Numbered from the stretch's first letter, positions 34,722-44,082 are shown. The stretch is 64,000 nucleotides of DNA from Vreelandella rituensis (GCF_003336665.1 NZ_QPIJ01000001.1:219922-283921); one strand, 5' to 3'. Program-made: numbers and translations. The notes: generated by a model not told the origin, from the sequence alone.

Positions 34722-34814
34722 GTATTCCTAACCGCTACCAAGTGGCGATCGTGCCAGGATTTTTTTGCCCATCGTTACCCTGATCGAGACATTCAATCAT
34801 CGCGAGATAAGGAA

Positions 34815-35309
34815 ATGGCCGAGAACACCTTTTACATCGATGCCCGGCAATTGCACTGCCCAAGACCCGGGTATGTCGGCAACCTGATTGAGATGGCCAG
34901 CGAACGTGCCGGCGACCTGCAATCGGTTGCCGATCATTGCGGTCTGACACGCCAGTACCTTCATGCGCTGGTCACTGGTTGCCGGTCACCCTCCTATGCC
35001 TGCCAGGTGTGTATCGAACAGTATCTTGAAGGACTGCAGGGGGGCGATGTACTGGTGATAGTGGATGCTCCGCAGCGTTTCCGCCGTTCGGCGATGGACG
35101 CCAGATCACTGGTGGCGGCTGCTATCAGAGCGTCAGGCGGGGTTTGTTGTCTGGCGGGGCGCACCGGCGCCTCTCGCCAATACCTGCATACCTTACTAAG
35201 CGGAAATCGCCGACTGAGGTATCCTTTTCAGGTAATGCTCGAGGCAATCATCGAGGAAAGGCGTCGCTTGGTGCTTCGTGAAGCGTCCGGCAGAGAAATG
35301 ACGCCGTGA
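34815..35309 (+). CDS. Unknown DNA-binding-like protein with duplicated HTH
   Basis: A 164-residue protein with two similar halves. Each has a Cro-like helix-turn-helix: LQSVADHCGLTRQYLHALVT and VCCLAGRTGASRQYLHTLLS, each followed by a Q(V)...E helix. The repeat RQYLH.L..G is clear. A protein with two HTH units in one chain could bind an asymmetric or direct-repeat site as a monomer. GAGATAAGGAA lies before the ATG. It is followed by a terminator. Regulator of plasmid genes is likely; the target is unknown. Confidence 0.7.
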   Translation: MAENTFYIDARQLHCPRPGYVGNLIEMASERAGDLQSVADHCGLTRQYLHALVTGCRSPSYACQVCIEQYLEGLQGGDVLVIVDAPQRFRRSAMDARSLVAAAIRASGGVCCLAGRTGASRQYLHTLLSGNRRLRYPFQVMLEAIIEERRRLVLREASGREMTP

Positions 35310-35320
35310 AGGAATGTCGC

Positions 35321-35354
35321 AACACCAACGCAGAAGCCCTGCAGGGTGTTTTTC
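35321..35354 (+). terminator. Terminator after the double-HTH gene
   Basis: AACACC/GGTGTT outer stem with inner GCAG/CTGC, followed by a run of Ts. Confidence 0.7.
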
Positions 35355-35433
35355 TTCAAAGTGGCTGCCCTTCAACCCACCGTAGATGCACTATAGAGCC
35401 AGTCATCCTAGACACCCAACAGCAGGCAATCTG

Positions 35434-35916
35434 ATGATAGCGACACTCCCCGAGCACGATCACTACTGGCTAGAAATCCGCACCCCAGACCACGAGCTTT
35501 ACGAAGGCCGCAGCCCGACAGGTGATGTGGTTGCGAGCTTTACGTTCAGGCAAGGCGACGCTGATGAAGTAGAGAGCCACGAGATTGTCAGCCAAGGTTT
35601 GGAGAAGACGCAGCTGGAGGCGCTACACTGGTTGAGCCGACAGGCCGCGGCAGATTACCCGAATGAGCTGGAGCAACCTGTGCCTGTCTCCCGGCGCGCT
35701 TTTGTGTGGGAGGCAATGTTGGAGGCCGGGCTCCCCTCCTACAGGAGGGATGACGCTCCGCCTGCATTGGCGGATCAGCTTGTCGAATATGCGGATCAGC
35801 TGTCATTTTCGCAGTGCACTACAATGCTTGAGACACTGATGCGCCTTCAGCGTTATTTGAAACCCAAAAAGACGTACCGACTGGTGATCTTCCCGATCAC
35901 CAAGCCATCAATTTGA
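35434..35916 (+). CDS. Unknown protein, about 160 residues
   Basis: Function not recognised. It is an acidic soluble protein with a beta-rich N-terminal half (HDHYWLEIRTPDHELYEG) and helices after it, ending in YRLVIFPITKPSI. The start is uncertain: ATG at 35434 has a weak AGG, while an in-frame ATG at 35386 has none. It faces the minus-strand gene at 36052. No motif suggests an activity. Confidence 0.5.
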   Translation: MIATLPEHDHYWLEIRTPDHELYEGRSPTGDVVASFTFRQGDADEVESHEIVSQGLEKTQLEALHWLSRQAAADYPNELEQPVPVSRRAFVWEAMLEAGLPSYRRDDAPPALADQLVEYADQLSFSQCTTMLETLMRLQRYLKPKKTYRLVIFPITKPSI

Positions 35917-36051
35917 GCTTGGGTGGCACTGGACTCACCAACGAGCGATCGAAACCACGTCTGGCGGCGCTGCCGTTTGGGCGTGGTAGTTCCATGGCCT
36001 TGGCGCAATACCGGCCAGACGTCCCTTCCGCACCAGCCGGATGCATATCTA

Positions 36052-37332
36052 TTAAGCCCGCATGGCGTTAGTCGTCAGTCGCTTCATGAAGGCATCCAGA
36101 CAGGCGCCCAGTTGCCCGCGGTAAGACAGGGGCGCCCAGGGCGCAATCTCTCCGCAGTGATGCATCCAGATCTGCGCCAGCAAGGCGAGACGCTGATCGA
36201 CGGCTTCTCGCATGTCATCCGACCGATGCGGATGAGAGCGCAGCGCCAGAAGGTGCTCCGCTGCCAGCGCAATTGCCGCCTCCGGCAAGGTCTTCTGTCC
36301 CAAGCCGTCGAGGGGTTTGACGCTACGCTCGAAGCGATGCGCGACGCCCATCAACAACAACATATCAGCGCCTTCGGCACCCGCTGCATGGCTTGGCGAG
36401 TTTTCGAGGATGCCGGGGACCACCATTTCTCGCATGCGCTCCACATTGAACCGGTACTGGTCGCTGGCGCGTAACGACGCCCAGGCCCTACCCTCGTTTC
36501 CGGGTCCCGCCTGGCGCATCAGGCGATTGACGTATTGAAGGATACCCTCGGCGTTTCCCTCACGCGGCTTGCTCATGGACATGAAGGCGCTTGGAATGGC
36601 GCTCAGGCCTTCCGTTTCGTCGTCAGCGAGGGATGAGGGGCATTCGCAAAAGGCACTGTCTTCCATAGCCTCCTCCCGCTCGAAAAGCCGCAGGACGGTA
36701 TGCATATCCAGTCGATCCAGAGCGTGGCCTTCCATGCTCTCACGGCTCAATAGAATTTCATTGGCCTCGGGCATGCCGGGGATGTCGCGCACCGCCAGGG
36801 TCACGCCAGCCATATTAAGTACCGCGATATATCCCTCGCTACCCCACCCATAGACGACCAGCGGGGCCACCTGAAGGTGGCGAACCAGGCGGGCATGCTC
36901 CGCAACAGTGGCGGGCTCGAGCATCCGGTGAAGCATGGATGTCTGTCCCTGAAATCCATGACGCTCATGGCGGGGCACCCAGTTCCAGCCGTCTTCGGTA
37001 TGGGTCAGGTGATTGCGGGTTTCCTTGCAGCGTGCCGGAGACAAATCGGGGTTTCCCTCGGAGATCGTCAGGCTCCAGGGGCTGGGGAGGTGCTCATGGA
37101 GCAGCTGCAGCACGCCTTGGAGAATGGCGTGGTTTTCCCTCGGCAGGGCTGGGGGCATCAGGTGAAGGCCCCGCTGCACCAGCTCCGCCCAACGGGGATA
37201 TTCTCCCAGGCGCAGACGTCGCGGCTGACCCGGGGTGTCACTTGCCAGGGTCGCGGTACTGGCTTTTGATTTCCAGCTGCCGATGCTGCCAAACGCATTT
37301 GGCGGGGTGCTGCTCAATGCTGTGGTGTTCAT
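36052..37332 (-). CDS. Unknown plasmid protein, 426 residues
   Basis: Function not recognised. Soluble protein with a Ser/Thr-rich N-terminus, a central part (VVYGWGSEGYIAVLNMAGVT) that looks beta-rich, and a helical C-terminal third. No signal or membrane segment. Upstream lies the TGACCCCTAT-N6-GGTAT site shared with the 31117 and 38784 genes. It is about the same size as its unknown neighbours at 29903 and 37410, but I see no clear similarity among them. Confidence 0.65.
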   Translation of the reverse strand: MNTTALSSTPPNAFGSIGSWKSKASTATLASDTPGQPRRLRLGEYPRWAELVQRGLHLMPPALPRENHAILQGVLQLLHEHLPSPWSLTISEGNPDLSPARCKETRNHLTHTEDGWNWVPRHERHGFQGQTSMLHRMLEPATVAEHARLVRHLQVAPLVVYGWGSEGYIAVLNMAGVTLAVRDIPGMPEANEILLSRESMEGHALDRLDMHTVLRLFEREEAMEDSAFCECPSSLADDETEGLSAIPSAFMSMSKPREGNAEGILQYVNRLMRQAGPGNEGRAWASLRASDQYRFNVERMREMVVPGILENSPSHAAGAEGADMLLLMGVAHRFERSVKPLDGLGQKTLPEAAIALAAEHLLALRSHPHRSDDMREAVDQRLALLAQIWMHHCGEIAPWAPLSYRGQLGACLDAFMKRLTTNAMRA

Positions 37333-37368
37333 CCCACTCTCCCTATTCTTGAGTCCCGTATTTCGCGG

Positions 37369-37389
37369 ATACCCATTAAATAGGGGTCA
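37369..37389 (-). promoter_or_regulatory. TGACCCCTAT-N6-GGTAT site before the 37332 gene
   Basis: On the minus strand TTGACCCCTAT, six bases, GGTATCC, 37 bases before the start codon. Same arrangement as at 31146 and 38740. Confidence 0.7.
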
Positions 37390-37409
37390 AAAAATCAGCC
37401 TGGGCGAAA

Positions 37410-38636
37410 TCAAATTTCTGGATCTTCACATAAGGTGCGCGCCACGCTGTCAGCCTGGGTGCGGCCAGAGCGAGGGCCTGCGAGCCTGTGGCCGTTAAGG
37501 GGCGCGCTATAACCGCGAATTCCTTTAGGCAGAGTGCCGTAGCATTCGGTGCCACCGGGGCTGTTCGCCATCATTCGGGCAATGGCCACCTCGCTGACCC
37601 GTTCTGCAAGCGGTAAGTCCTCGGCCACATAGAAGCCCACCTCCTCGCCTGGCCGGTCGTTATCGTCCAGCAGGAAAAGCCGGTGACGGAGCGGGCGGTG
37701 TATGACACCCGGCTCCGGTTTTGCCCAGCGAGTGCGGAAAAGGGAATAACGCTCTGCAGGGTCGATCATCTCGACATAGAGGGCGCGCTGAGCCATGACG
37801 TGAATGCGGATATCGTGTAATCGCTCCTGGTGGCCGTACCGGTCCCGCCCCAGAAGCGGCTGAAGATCAGCAAAGGCATCGCCCAGGGTTTCCCACAGGG
37901 CTACCTCACCCTTACTGTCCAAGAGCTCATAGCAGATTTCAGCGTACTCACGACGGGCGGTGTGCATGTCATCCCCGGGAATTGCCCGGCGAAACAGGGT
38001 GTCGTTGTCCATCACTGCCGCCTGCCAGTGACTTGCCGCGTCATGCACCACGGCCAGCGCCACCCAGCCACGCTCGCCATTGAAGCGCATGCGCGGTTCA
38101 AGCAGAACGTCGGCACAGCCATAGCTCAGTAAATCCAGGAAGAACGGCAGCGACAATCCTCGGGATCCGGCTTCGTCCGCCGCGTAACGGGCGCCGCTGC
38201 ACCGCCGCCACAGGTAATGCAGGCCCTGCATAAAGCGCACGTACATTTCCGCGGCGTCGGACGCCGATGCATACAGCTGATCGGCGCTCGCCAGTCGATC
38301 AGGGTCGCCGGCGTAGTCATGCGCCACCAGCATGTGAATCAGGTTGTTGCGCCAGAGATAATCCCCCAAGGCGTCGACCTCTGCGGCGGTTTCCGGCTGG
38401 TACTTCAGCACCAGGTGCTGCATATCCAGTGACTTGTTGCCCGGGAACAGGCGCCACATTTCAAACGGTGCGTCATTCCCGCCTTGCATGCCCCGGTTCT
38501 TTTGGCGCTTTTCCTTCTGACGCTTGGCATGTGCCACGGCTTTGTGCGCATCCTCACGCAGCATGCTCGGGCCAAGGTCGAGATACATCTTCTTGATGCG
38601 CTCCCGTGAAAGATTCAGTTCTGGCTGCCGTCCCAT
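37410..38636 (-). CDS. Unknown plasmid protein, 408 residues
   Basis: Function not recognised. The N-terminal 60 residues are basic (AHAKRQKEKRQKNRGMQGG) and could bind nucleic acid; the rest is a soluble helical protein with many aromatic residues. AAGGAGAAGACAC precedes the ATG. It is divergent from the TOPRIM gene, whose TGACCCCTAT site lies in the 148-base gap between them. The end lies 20 bases before the site that serves the 37332 gene. Confidence 0.65.
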   Translation of the reverse strand: MGRQPELNLSRERIKKMYLDLGPSMLREDAHKAVAHAKRQKEKRQKNRGMQGGNDAPFEMWRLFPGNKSLDMQHLVLKYQPETAAEVDALGDYLWRNNLIHMLVAHDYAGDPDRLASADQLYASASDAAEMYVRFMQGLHYLWRRCSGARYAADEAGSRGLSLPFFLDLLSYGCADVLLEPRMRFNGERGWVALAVVHDAASHWQAAVMDNDTLFRRAIPGDDMHTARREYAEICYELLDSKGEVALWETLGDAFADLQPLLGRDRYGHQERLHDIRIHVMAQRALYVEMIDPAERYSLFRTRWAKPEPGVIHRPLRHRLFLLDDNDRPGEEVGFYVAEDLPLAERVSEVAIARMMANSPGGTECYGTLPKGIRGYSAPLNGHRLAGPRSGRTQADSVARTLCEDPEI

Positions 38637-38739
38637 GTGTCTTCTCCTTGAAGGTATCCCTTTCGCAATTTATCCGGTGTGTTGCGTCCAGTATCGCAAA
38701 TTCGAGCCCGGCATCTCGATTTCACCCAACTTCGTGACT

Positions 38740-38762
38740 TGACCCCTATTAGAGAGGTATGC
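38740..38762 (+). promoter_or_regulatory. TGACCCCTAT-N6-GGTAT site before the TOPRIM gene
   Basis: TTGACCCCTAT, six bases, GGTATGC, ending 21 bases before the GTG start at 38784. This is the best match of the repeated motif. Confidence 0.7.
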
Positions 38763-38783
38763 CCATTTATTCCTGGAGTACCC

Positions 38784-40796
38784 GTGACTCAATCAACGCC
38801 CTACCTCGACAAGAAGGCCATTGCGCTCGCGGATCTGCAGGAATACTGCACCTCTCGGGTGTTCATCAAGCGTGACAAGATCCTGATATTTGATGACGAT
38901 AACAACGCAGTCGATTCCCATACGGGAGACTTCATCTTCAGAGAGCTTGTCGACCCGCTCGGGGCCTCACTCGGGTTCGAGCGCATTCTGGATGAGAAGG
39001 TACAGAGAAGCCCGTCCCACAAACAGGCTGATAAGTTTCTGACGCCCGGATCGAGCACTTCCGGCTTTACCCCGATCGGTTTTGATATTAAGGACATGCC
39101 CCGGCTTTCGCATGCCATCATCGTGTGCGCCGGGCTTGCCGATGGGTTTCGGCTGCACGAAGCCACTGGTCTGCCGGTCGCCTGTTGTGTGGGTGAGCCA
39201 TCAATTGGCAAGGTCGCCAGGGCGGTGCATACCGCGACCAACTTTATTGGCAGTCCCGTCGAGGTCATCGTTGCCGCTGACAATGACAAGGCCGGTCGCG
39301 CTGCCGCCATGCGCTCGGGCTACCCCTGGACGGTGCCTTCCGAGGAAAAGGACTGGTCCGATGTCTACCAGGCCAAGGGAGCGCACGCTGTTCGCACCGA
39401 CTTCATGAGTCAACACCGGCCGGTTTTTGATGATGAGCTGGAAAAGGCCCTGGATATCCTGGGTGTGCGGCATGGCGTCCATCAGAGCAACCGGGCGCCG
39501 ATCAATACCCTCACGTTTACCGATGACCCCGCGAGTTTTGGCGGCAAGCGCATCAGTCTGTCCATTCAGTCGGGTGCCGATATTCCAGGGTTTGAGCAAT
39601 ACCTGCGCCTGGCGCGGGCGATGGGCTGTCATGCTGACTTGAAACAAGGAAATGGCATCGAGGCCTGTGACGTGCATGCTCAAACGCTGGTGATGAGCCT
39701 GCTGCATGGCGGACTTGAGGAGGCGCTTAGCGACAGCAGCCTTGAGGCAGCCCGGCAGGCCAAGGAGCATCTGCTGGCGCTTGCCAACGCAGGGGCCCTT
39801 GACGACGCCGAGGCCTTTGTCGGCCCGCCGATGGTGGTGCAGCGCGACCCCATGGCCGACGATGCCGAAATCAGCTTACTTGTGCATAGCGAATTCGATA
39901 AGACCTTGATCGCAGCGTTCAAGGAGGCTCGCGGGCGCTGGGACAAAGACAGCAAGGCGTGGCGCTTTACCGCAAAGACTCAGGGCGGACTTCAGCACAT
40001 GGTGGCCCGCCTGGCAGCGTTAGGTGAGGCTCGGATGGCTTTTTTGCCCGACCCGGAGCAAGCCTCACTGGTTCCGATCTGCGTGGCAACGCCGGCACGT
40101 GTGCACGAGTTGATTGCCCTATTTGAGAGGGCTGCGTTGCGCCTTCCGGAACGCGCATCGACACCCGCTGCACCAAACCCGACACCCCCTGCTCCCGATA
40201 AAGCTAAGGCGGAGAATTCGGTTGCAGAGGCCTGCATTCTGGAACGTGATGGGTGGCCGGAAGTATCAATCAAGCTCCCGTATAACCTGCGGGATCACAA
40301 GGAAGCACTCAAAAAACTGGATGCAAGCTTTGATGGTGAGCAAAAGGTGTGGCGCCTACCCCTTTCTCACGAGGTGCTGACTAGCATGAAGGATATGCCC
40401 ATCAAATGGGCCGGGGGCACGCTCTCAGAGGCGAGACGGGCATTGGATGCCAAGGGATTTGGTTATTTCGATTCCTGTGGCGCTGACCGCGTTCGGGTCG
40501 TTGTACCGTTTAATTCCCGCCTGGTGGAGCGGATTAAAGAGGATTTACCGCCCATGGCGCGCAAATTCGATCGAGACAGCAAGGCTTGGGAAATTCACCT
40601 CGCGACACCGGCGGTGATCAATAGCCTCAAGCGTATCGGGGAAGATTTCGACATTCGAATTCGCCAGAATGACGGGGCTATCCTCTCGGCCGGTAAAGGC
40701 TGGGATAGCGTGGGCGCTCATGACAAAGTGACAGCAGCGCAAGCTCCTGCCCACGCTGGTCAACGCCAATCTGCAATTGCTCCTGGCGCCATGTGA
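38784..40796 (+). CDS. TOPRIM-domain protein with HARP-like modules
   Basis: A 670-residue protein. The N-terminal half carries a TOPRIM-like fold: HAIIVCAGLADGFRLHEATG, then a strand and VEVIVAADNDKAGRAAA (the D-x-D metal pair), then KDWSDVYQ, as in DnaG-type and plasmid TOPRIM proteins. The C-terminal half repeats the module seen in the SNF2 protein at 31263: GRWDKDSKAWRF, LPYNLRDHKEALKKLDASFD, FGYFD, FDRDSKAWEIHLATP. The GTG at 38784 is chosen for GGAG five bases upstream. A primase or nuclease role on branched or single-stranded plasmid DNA is possible. No zinc-binding primase domain is visible. Confidence 0.75.
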   Translation: MTQSTPYLDKKAIALADLQEYCTSRVFIKRDKILIFDDDNNAVDSHTGDFIFRELVDPLGASLGFERILDEKVQRSPSHKQADKFLTPGSSTSGFTPIGFDIKDMPRLSHAIIVCAGLADGFRLHEATGLPVACCVGEPSIGKVARAVHTATNFIGSPVEVIVAADNDKAGRAAAMRSGYPWTVPSEEKDWSDVYQAKGAHAVRTDFMSQHRPVFDDELEKALDILGVRHGVHQSNRAPINTLTFTDDPASFGGKRISLSIQSGADIPGFEQYLRLARAMGCHADLKQGNGIEACDVHAQTLVMSLLHGGLEEALSDSSLEAARQAKEHLLALANAGALDDAEAFVGPPMVVQRDPMADDAEISLLVHSEFDKTLIAAFKEARGRWDKDSKAWRFTAKTQGGLQHMVARLAALGEARMAFLPDPEQASLVPICVATPARVHELIALFERAALRLPERASTPAAPNPTPPAPDKAKAENSVAEACILERDGWPEVSIKLPYNLRDHKEALKKLDASFDGEQKVWRLPLSHEVLTSMKDMPIKWAGGTLSEARRALDAKGFGYFDSCGADRVRVVVPFNSRLVERIKEDLPPMARKFDRDSKAWEIHLATPAVINSLKRIGEDFDIRIRQNDGAILSAGKGWDSVGAHDKVTAAQAPAHAGQRQSAIAPGAM

Positions 40797-40812
40797 CGCT
40801 ATGCAGCGACAT

Positions 40813-41169
40813 CTAACCCTGCGAGCTGATTTCCTCTGCCGGTATCTGCTGGTAAGCCATGCAAAGTTCTTTCTTAGGCGATCGGCAATCAGTGCAGCAA
40901 GCTTTTGCCGACAAGGACAGGCAGAAAAAGGCCATGCCGCCCAATTGATCGTTGAGACTGCCAATCCCTGTACGGATAGCGAGATTGATGGCCCCGGGCG
41001 TCAGCAAGGAAATGGGGCCATTGCTTTCGGGCCTTACCTGCCAGCCCTTTGCATGGGCGAAACGAATAGGCAGCTCGATGCTTTCCCTGTCGGTGTTGCG
41101 CCTTATGCTGCACACGGCGACGTTGAGTTCCTTGGCTTCTGGTGTGATGGCATAGACGTTGGTTTTCAT
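40813..41169 (-). CDS. Small unknown protein, 118 residues
   Basis: Function not recognised. ATG at 41169 with AGGAAA six bases upstream supports this strand over the competing plus-strand frame. It has a central PGAINLAIRTGIGSLNDQ segment and a Cys cluster (KACCTDCRS) near the C-terminus that might bind a metal. It converges on the TOPRIM gene with a 16-base gap. Confidence 0.5.
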   Translation of the reverse strand: MKTNVYAITPEAKELNVAVCSIRRNTDRESIELPIRFAHAKGWQVRPESNGPISLLTPGAINLAIRTGIGSLNDQLGGMAFFCLSLSAKACCTDCRSPKKELCMAYQQIPAEEISSQG

Positions 41170-41205
41170 CAGTGTTTCCTGCTTAAAATAGGCCGCGCTT
41201 ACAGG

Positions 41206-41214
41206 TGGTATACT
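41206..41214 (+). promoter_or_regulatory. Extended -10-like element TGGTATACT
   Basis: TGGTATACT on the plus strand, 141 bases before the gene at 41355. The core GTATAC is palindromic, so the direction is not certain. Confidence 0.35.
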
Positions 41215-41354
41215 TAAAACAATACCCGTCATCAATTCGGGCGAAACTATGTTGACATTCTACGGCCCGGATTCGTGAGAAAAAACCGTTATTTTCAACG
41301 ACAGGGGCTTTGCAATCATTTTTTACATTTCGCCCCGTACAATCAGGAGCGCGC

Positions 41355-41783
41355 ATGGCTTCCCGCGACATTCCCAGTTTTAACGAAATAGTGGCTGCGT
41401 CAAGTTCTTTCAGTCCCATCAAGGGCTACTATCCAGGCTCAGGCCCGGACGGGGCGGGTGAAACCGATGCGCCGGACGGACCTTTCATCAACCTGCCTTT
41501 CATGGTGTTTGATCCCTACCGCCTACCGGCCTATCTGCTGCGGGCCGCGGTCGAGAACGAACAGCCTGTCCAAGGACCGGCCGCAAATGATCCTGAGGCG
41601 CTCGAGCGTGCCCTAATGGAGGAGCTTGGCATCGATCCTGATTCCCTGGCCAGTGCCGACGCCGACGTCTCCCAAGACTCCCCCACCAGTGTTGCGCCCT
41701 CGGCGGCAACGGAGGCTGCCACCGCGCCGGGTACGCCGAGTAATGACACCCCCCCGAAGCGTTCCAACAACACGCCCAGCTGA
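41355..41783 (+). CDS. Unknown protein with acidic/Ser-Pro-rich tail, 142 residues
   Basis: Function not recognised. ATG at 41355 has AGGAG six bases upstream. The first 65 residues look structured (FINLPFMVFDPYRLPAYLLR); residues from about 90 to the end are Ala/Ser/Pro/Thr-rich and probably disordered. A segment ALERALMEELGIDPDSL may be a short helix for protein contact. It is followed by a hairpin terminator. Confidence 0.55.
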   Translation: MASRDIPSFNEIVAASSSFSPIKGYYPGSGPDGAGETDAPDGPFINLPFMVFDPYRLPAYLLRAAVENEQPVQGPAANDPEALERALMEELGIDPDSLASADADVSQDSPTSVAPSAATEAATAPGTPSNDTPPKRSNNTPS

Positions 41784-41828
41784 CCAGCAATCGTCTCCTG
41801 CGGCACCTGATTGTCCAAGCGCTTCCCT

Positions 41829-41853
41829 AGACCTGGTTCCGCCGGGTCTTTTT
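41829..41853 (+). terminator. Terminator after the 41355 gene
   Basis: AGACCTGG pairs with CCGGGTCT allowing a bulge, followed by five Ts. Confidence 0.65.
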
Positions 41854-41938
41854 ATATCAGTCGTTGAAGTCTCATATATTTTGGTGATCTATATGCGATG
41901 CGGTAGGATTGGGGTATATATTGATTGGAGACAACCTC

Positions 41939-42979
41939 ATGACCATCCGGCTTTCTACCCTGGCTCCTTGCGCTCTGGCTGCTACACTTCTGGCCGGATG
42001 CGGCACCGATTTTGAAGAGCAGTACACCGAGACCGACCGTCCCGTGGTTCTTTCATGCCTGTATCAGCACGTCACCACTGACTATGCCCCGGATGGCTTG
42101 CGCCTGCGTTCGACGGCTAACAGCGATACCACCTGGTACCGGGATCATTTCCTGCGAACCGTAGGGCTTGATTTCCTGCCCTATGGCATCACCCTGCCCG
42201 AATACAGTGAATCTGCACCGGCGCATATTCAGGATCGTCCTATCGCGGGCAATGTGCTGCCTTACGATACCTTCGGCCTAGCCTATTACTATATGGATGA
42301 TGAGGATGGGCCACTGAAGCCCATGTCGATTTTCTTCAATCGATTCGAGACGGCGCTGAATCAAAACGTCTCTCGGCGTAGCAACGTCCAGTACCCGTTC
42401 TGGTTCTGGGTAACGGCGCCCGCCGAAGCCAAGTACATCGTGGTGAAAGCCTTTGATAACCCCTTGCACTGGAATCACAACACCAAAGGGACCGAATGGA
42501 TCAGCGATCTGGATGAGCTGTGGTACGCCCGTCAGGCTGACAGCTTGATTCGGGCCGACTGGGCATCCCGCATCGATGACGATGCGCGCACGCTAACAGC
42601 AAATGGAAAAACGCCAACGGCCAACGTCTTGCTGTCGGATGCCTCAGATTGCCGTTTGGAAAGTGGCATTCAGTCCTTGGGCAGAGGATCCATGCTTTCC
42701 CCTTCAACGGAAGACGATCTGCTGCGCCGCGACGAGCGCCGCCGCATGCACCAGATGCGCTACGCCAGCGTGGAGGGCAAAGACCCTGAGTACACCACCT
42801 CCCCCAATACACGAGCCCCCAAGGGGGCGCCGGGGTTGATCCGCCATACACAGCCCGCCGGCAAACGGTATGGCTTTCCCCTGGTGGCGTTTTCCGAGAC
42901 TGACCTTAAGCAGCGGATCGCGGATGGCGACCTGGATGCTTCCTGGGACGAAGACGACTGGCGTGCGCCCTTACGCTAG
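41939..42979 (+). CDS. Unknown lipoprotein, 346 residues
   Basis: Lipoprotein signal MTIRLSTLAPCALAATLLAG with Cys21 places it in the envelope. The central part is rich in aromatic residues (FWFWVTAPAEAKYIVVKAFD). Near the C-terminus GLIRHTQPAGKRYGFPLVAF is the most distinctive stretch. ATG at 41939 has GGAG nine bases before it. GTATATAT upstream may be its -10 region. Position among plasmid genes and lipidation suggest an envelope accessory role, for example in the transfer system, but I recognise no family. Confidence 0.65.
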   Translation: MTIRLSTLAPCALAATLLAGCGTDFEEQYTETDRPVVLSCLYQHVTTDYAPDGLRLRSTANSDTTWYRDHFLRTVGLDFLPYGITLPEYSESAPAHIQDRPIAGNVLPYDTFGLAYYYMDDEDGPLKPMSIFFNRFETALNQNVSRRSNVQYPFWFWVTAPAEAKYIVVKAFDNPLHWNHNTKGTEWISDLDELWYARQADSLIRADWASRIDDDARTLTANGKTPTANVLLSDASDCRLESGIQSLGRGSMLSPSTEDDLLRRDERRRMHQMRYASVEGKDPEYTTSPNTRAPKGAPGLIRHTQPAGKRYGFPLVAFSETDLKQRIADGDLDASWDEDDWRAPLR

Positions 42980-43022
42980 ATGACCCTGTTCCCAATATCC
43001 GAACAATTTAGAGATCATTATC

Positions 43023-44027
43023 ATGGCAAAACTTAATATGAAGCCCGTCCAGGACTACTTCGAGCAAAAGTACGCAGTTAAGCTCTCCCCGACACAAGCA
43101 AGCCGCTACCGCTTGGTCCTTGCCGACATGGAGGAAGGGTATCGCTACCTGTGCGATCGGCTGGGCGAGAGCTCTACGAACGCGGATAAGGTCTGGTTCG
43201 AAGCGGTGACTCCTGGGTCTCCGGGAGCTAAAGAAATGTTCAAGGGTGAGACGCCGAGCAAAGCGCAGTTGAACAGCCTTGTGTCAGCTGCCCACAAGGA
43301 GTTCCAGCAGATGGCACGAAGCTACGTCGAGAAGGGGTATTATGCCAAGGGTTACCAAGGCGTGGTTCAGTGGTTAGACCGCTGGGTCGGCCCCGGCAAA
43401 GGCATCGTTCGTATGCGCGGTGCGCTCAATCATCTGGCCAGGGAAGCGCTGCTCAAAGCCGGGGTGACGGAAGGCGCGCCAGAGCGTGAAACCAAGACCG
43501 AGACAGGCACTGCACTGCTCTTGACGTATTCCAGAGACCTTTTCGATGTGCTTCAGCGTCGCCTCTCCGGTGCACAGCGACTCGTATTCGCTCGGCGGGT
43601 TTCCTCAGGTTCCAAGGCCTACCAAGCGATCGGTTTGAAAAAGGGATTGGATCCTGAGCAGGAAGCCGAGCGTGACCTGATCGATTTTGAGGTATGGCGC
43701 AATATGCTGAAGTCCGTTGAGGCGCTTGATATAAAGCTTCAAAAAGCTGACAAGGACAAGCAAGACGCGGTACTGCAGGAGGGGCTGCAAAAATTCCTGG
43801 ACGACTGGATGTCTGATGGGGGCTATCAGTTCCTGCGCAGAGCTCTGATTCAGTATCGTCATGAACGCCGAAACGTCAGGTCACAGTTGTCTGTACCCGC
43901 CTACTTGAAGGATTTCGTGATGCAAATCAAGAGTGAGCACGGGTTGGGCAGCCAGGGTGATGCGTTGGCTTTTATTCTTGAGGATTATGCCGATCTCATG
44001 GGCTATGACATACCCGAGCCCGAGTGA
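43023..44027 (+). CDS. Unknown cytoplasmic protein, 334 residues
   Basis: Function not recognised. Highly helical, charged protein with Lys/Glu-rich stretches (SVEALDIKLQKADKDKQD) and a basic segment RALIQYRHERRNVRSQLS that might contact DNA. It follows the lipoprotein gene by 43 bases and ends before a strong bidirectional terminator. A replication or partition role cannot be excluded, but there is no helix-turn-helix or ATPase motif. Confidence 0.65.
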   Translation: MAKLNMKPVQDYFEQKYAVKLSPTQASRYRLVLADMEEGYRYLCDRLGESSTNADKVWFEAVTPGSPGAKEMFKGETPSKAQLNSLVSAAHKEFQQMARSYVEKGYYAKGYQGVVQWLDRWVGPGKGIVRMRGALNHLAREALLKAGVTEGAPERETKTETGTALLLTYSRDLFDVLQRRLSGAQRLVFARRVSSGSKAYQAIGLKKGLDPEQEAERDLIDFEVWRNMLKSVEALDIKLQKADKDKQDAVLQEGLQKFLDDWMSDGGYQFLRRALIQYRHERRNVRSQLSVPAYLKDFVMQIKSEHGLGSQGDALAFILEDYADLMGYDIPEPE

Positions 44028-44042
44028 TCTATCCCAACCATT

Positions 44043-44082
44043 AAAAAACCCCTCCTACCTGCATGGGTTGGAGGGGTTTTTT
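44043..44082. terminator. Bidirectional terminator
   Basis: AAAAAACCCCTCC pairs with GGAGGGGTTTTTT around a 14-base loop. It has a T-run on both strands and lies between two converging genes (43023 plus, 44122 minus). Confidence 0.92.

Noticed and set aside
40777-41217. Plus-strand frame over the small Cys-rich gene
   Set aside because: It starts inside the TOPRIM gene without a ribosome site; the minus-strand frame has AGGAAA at the right distance.
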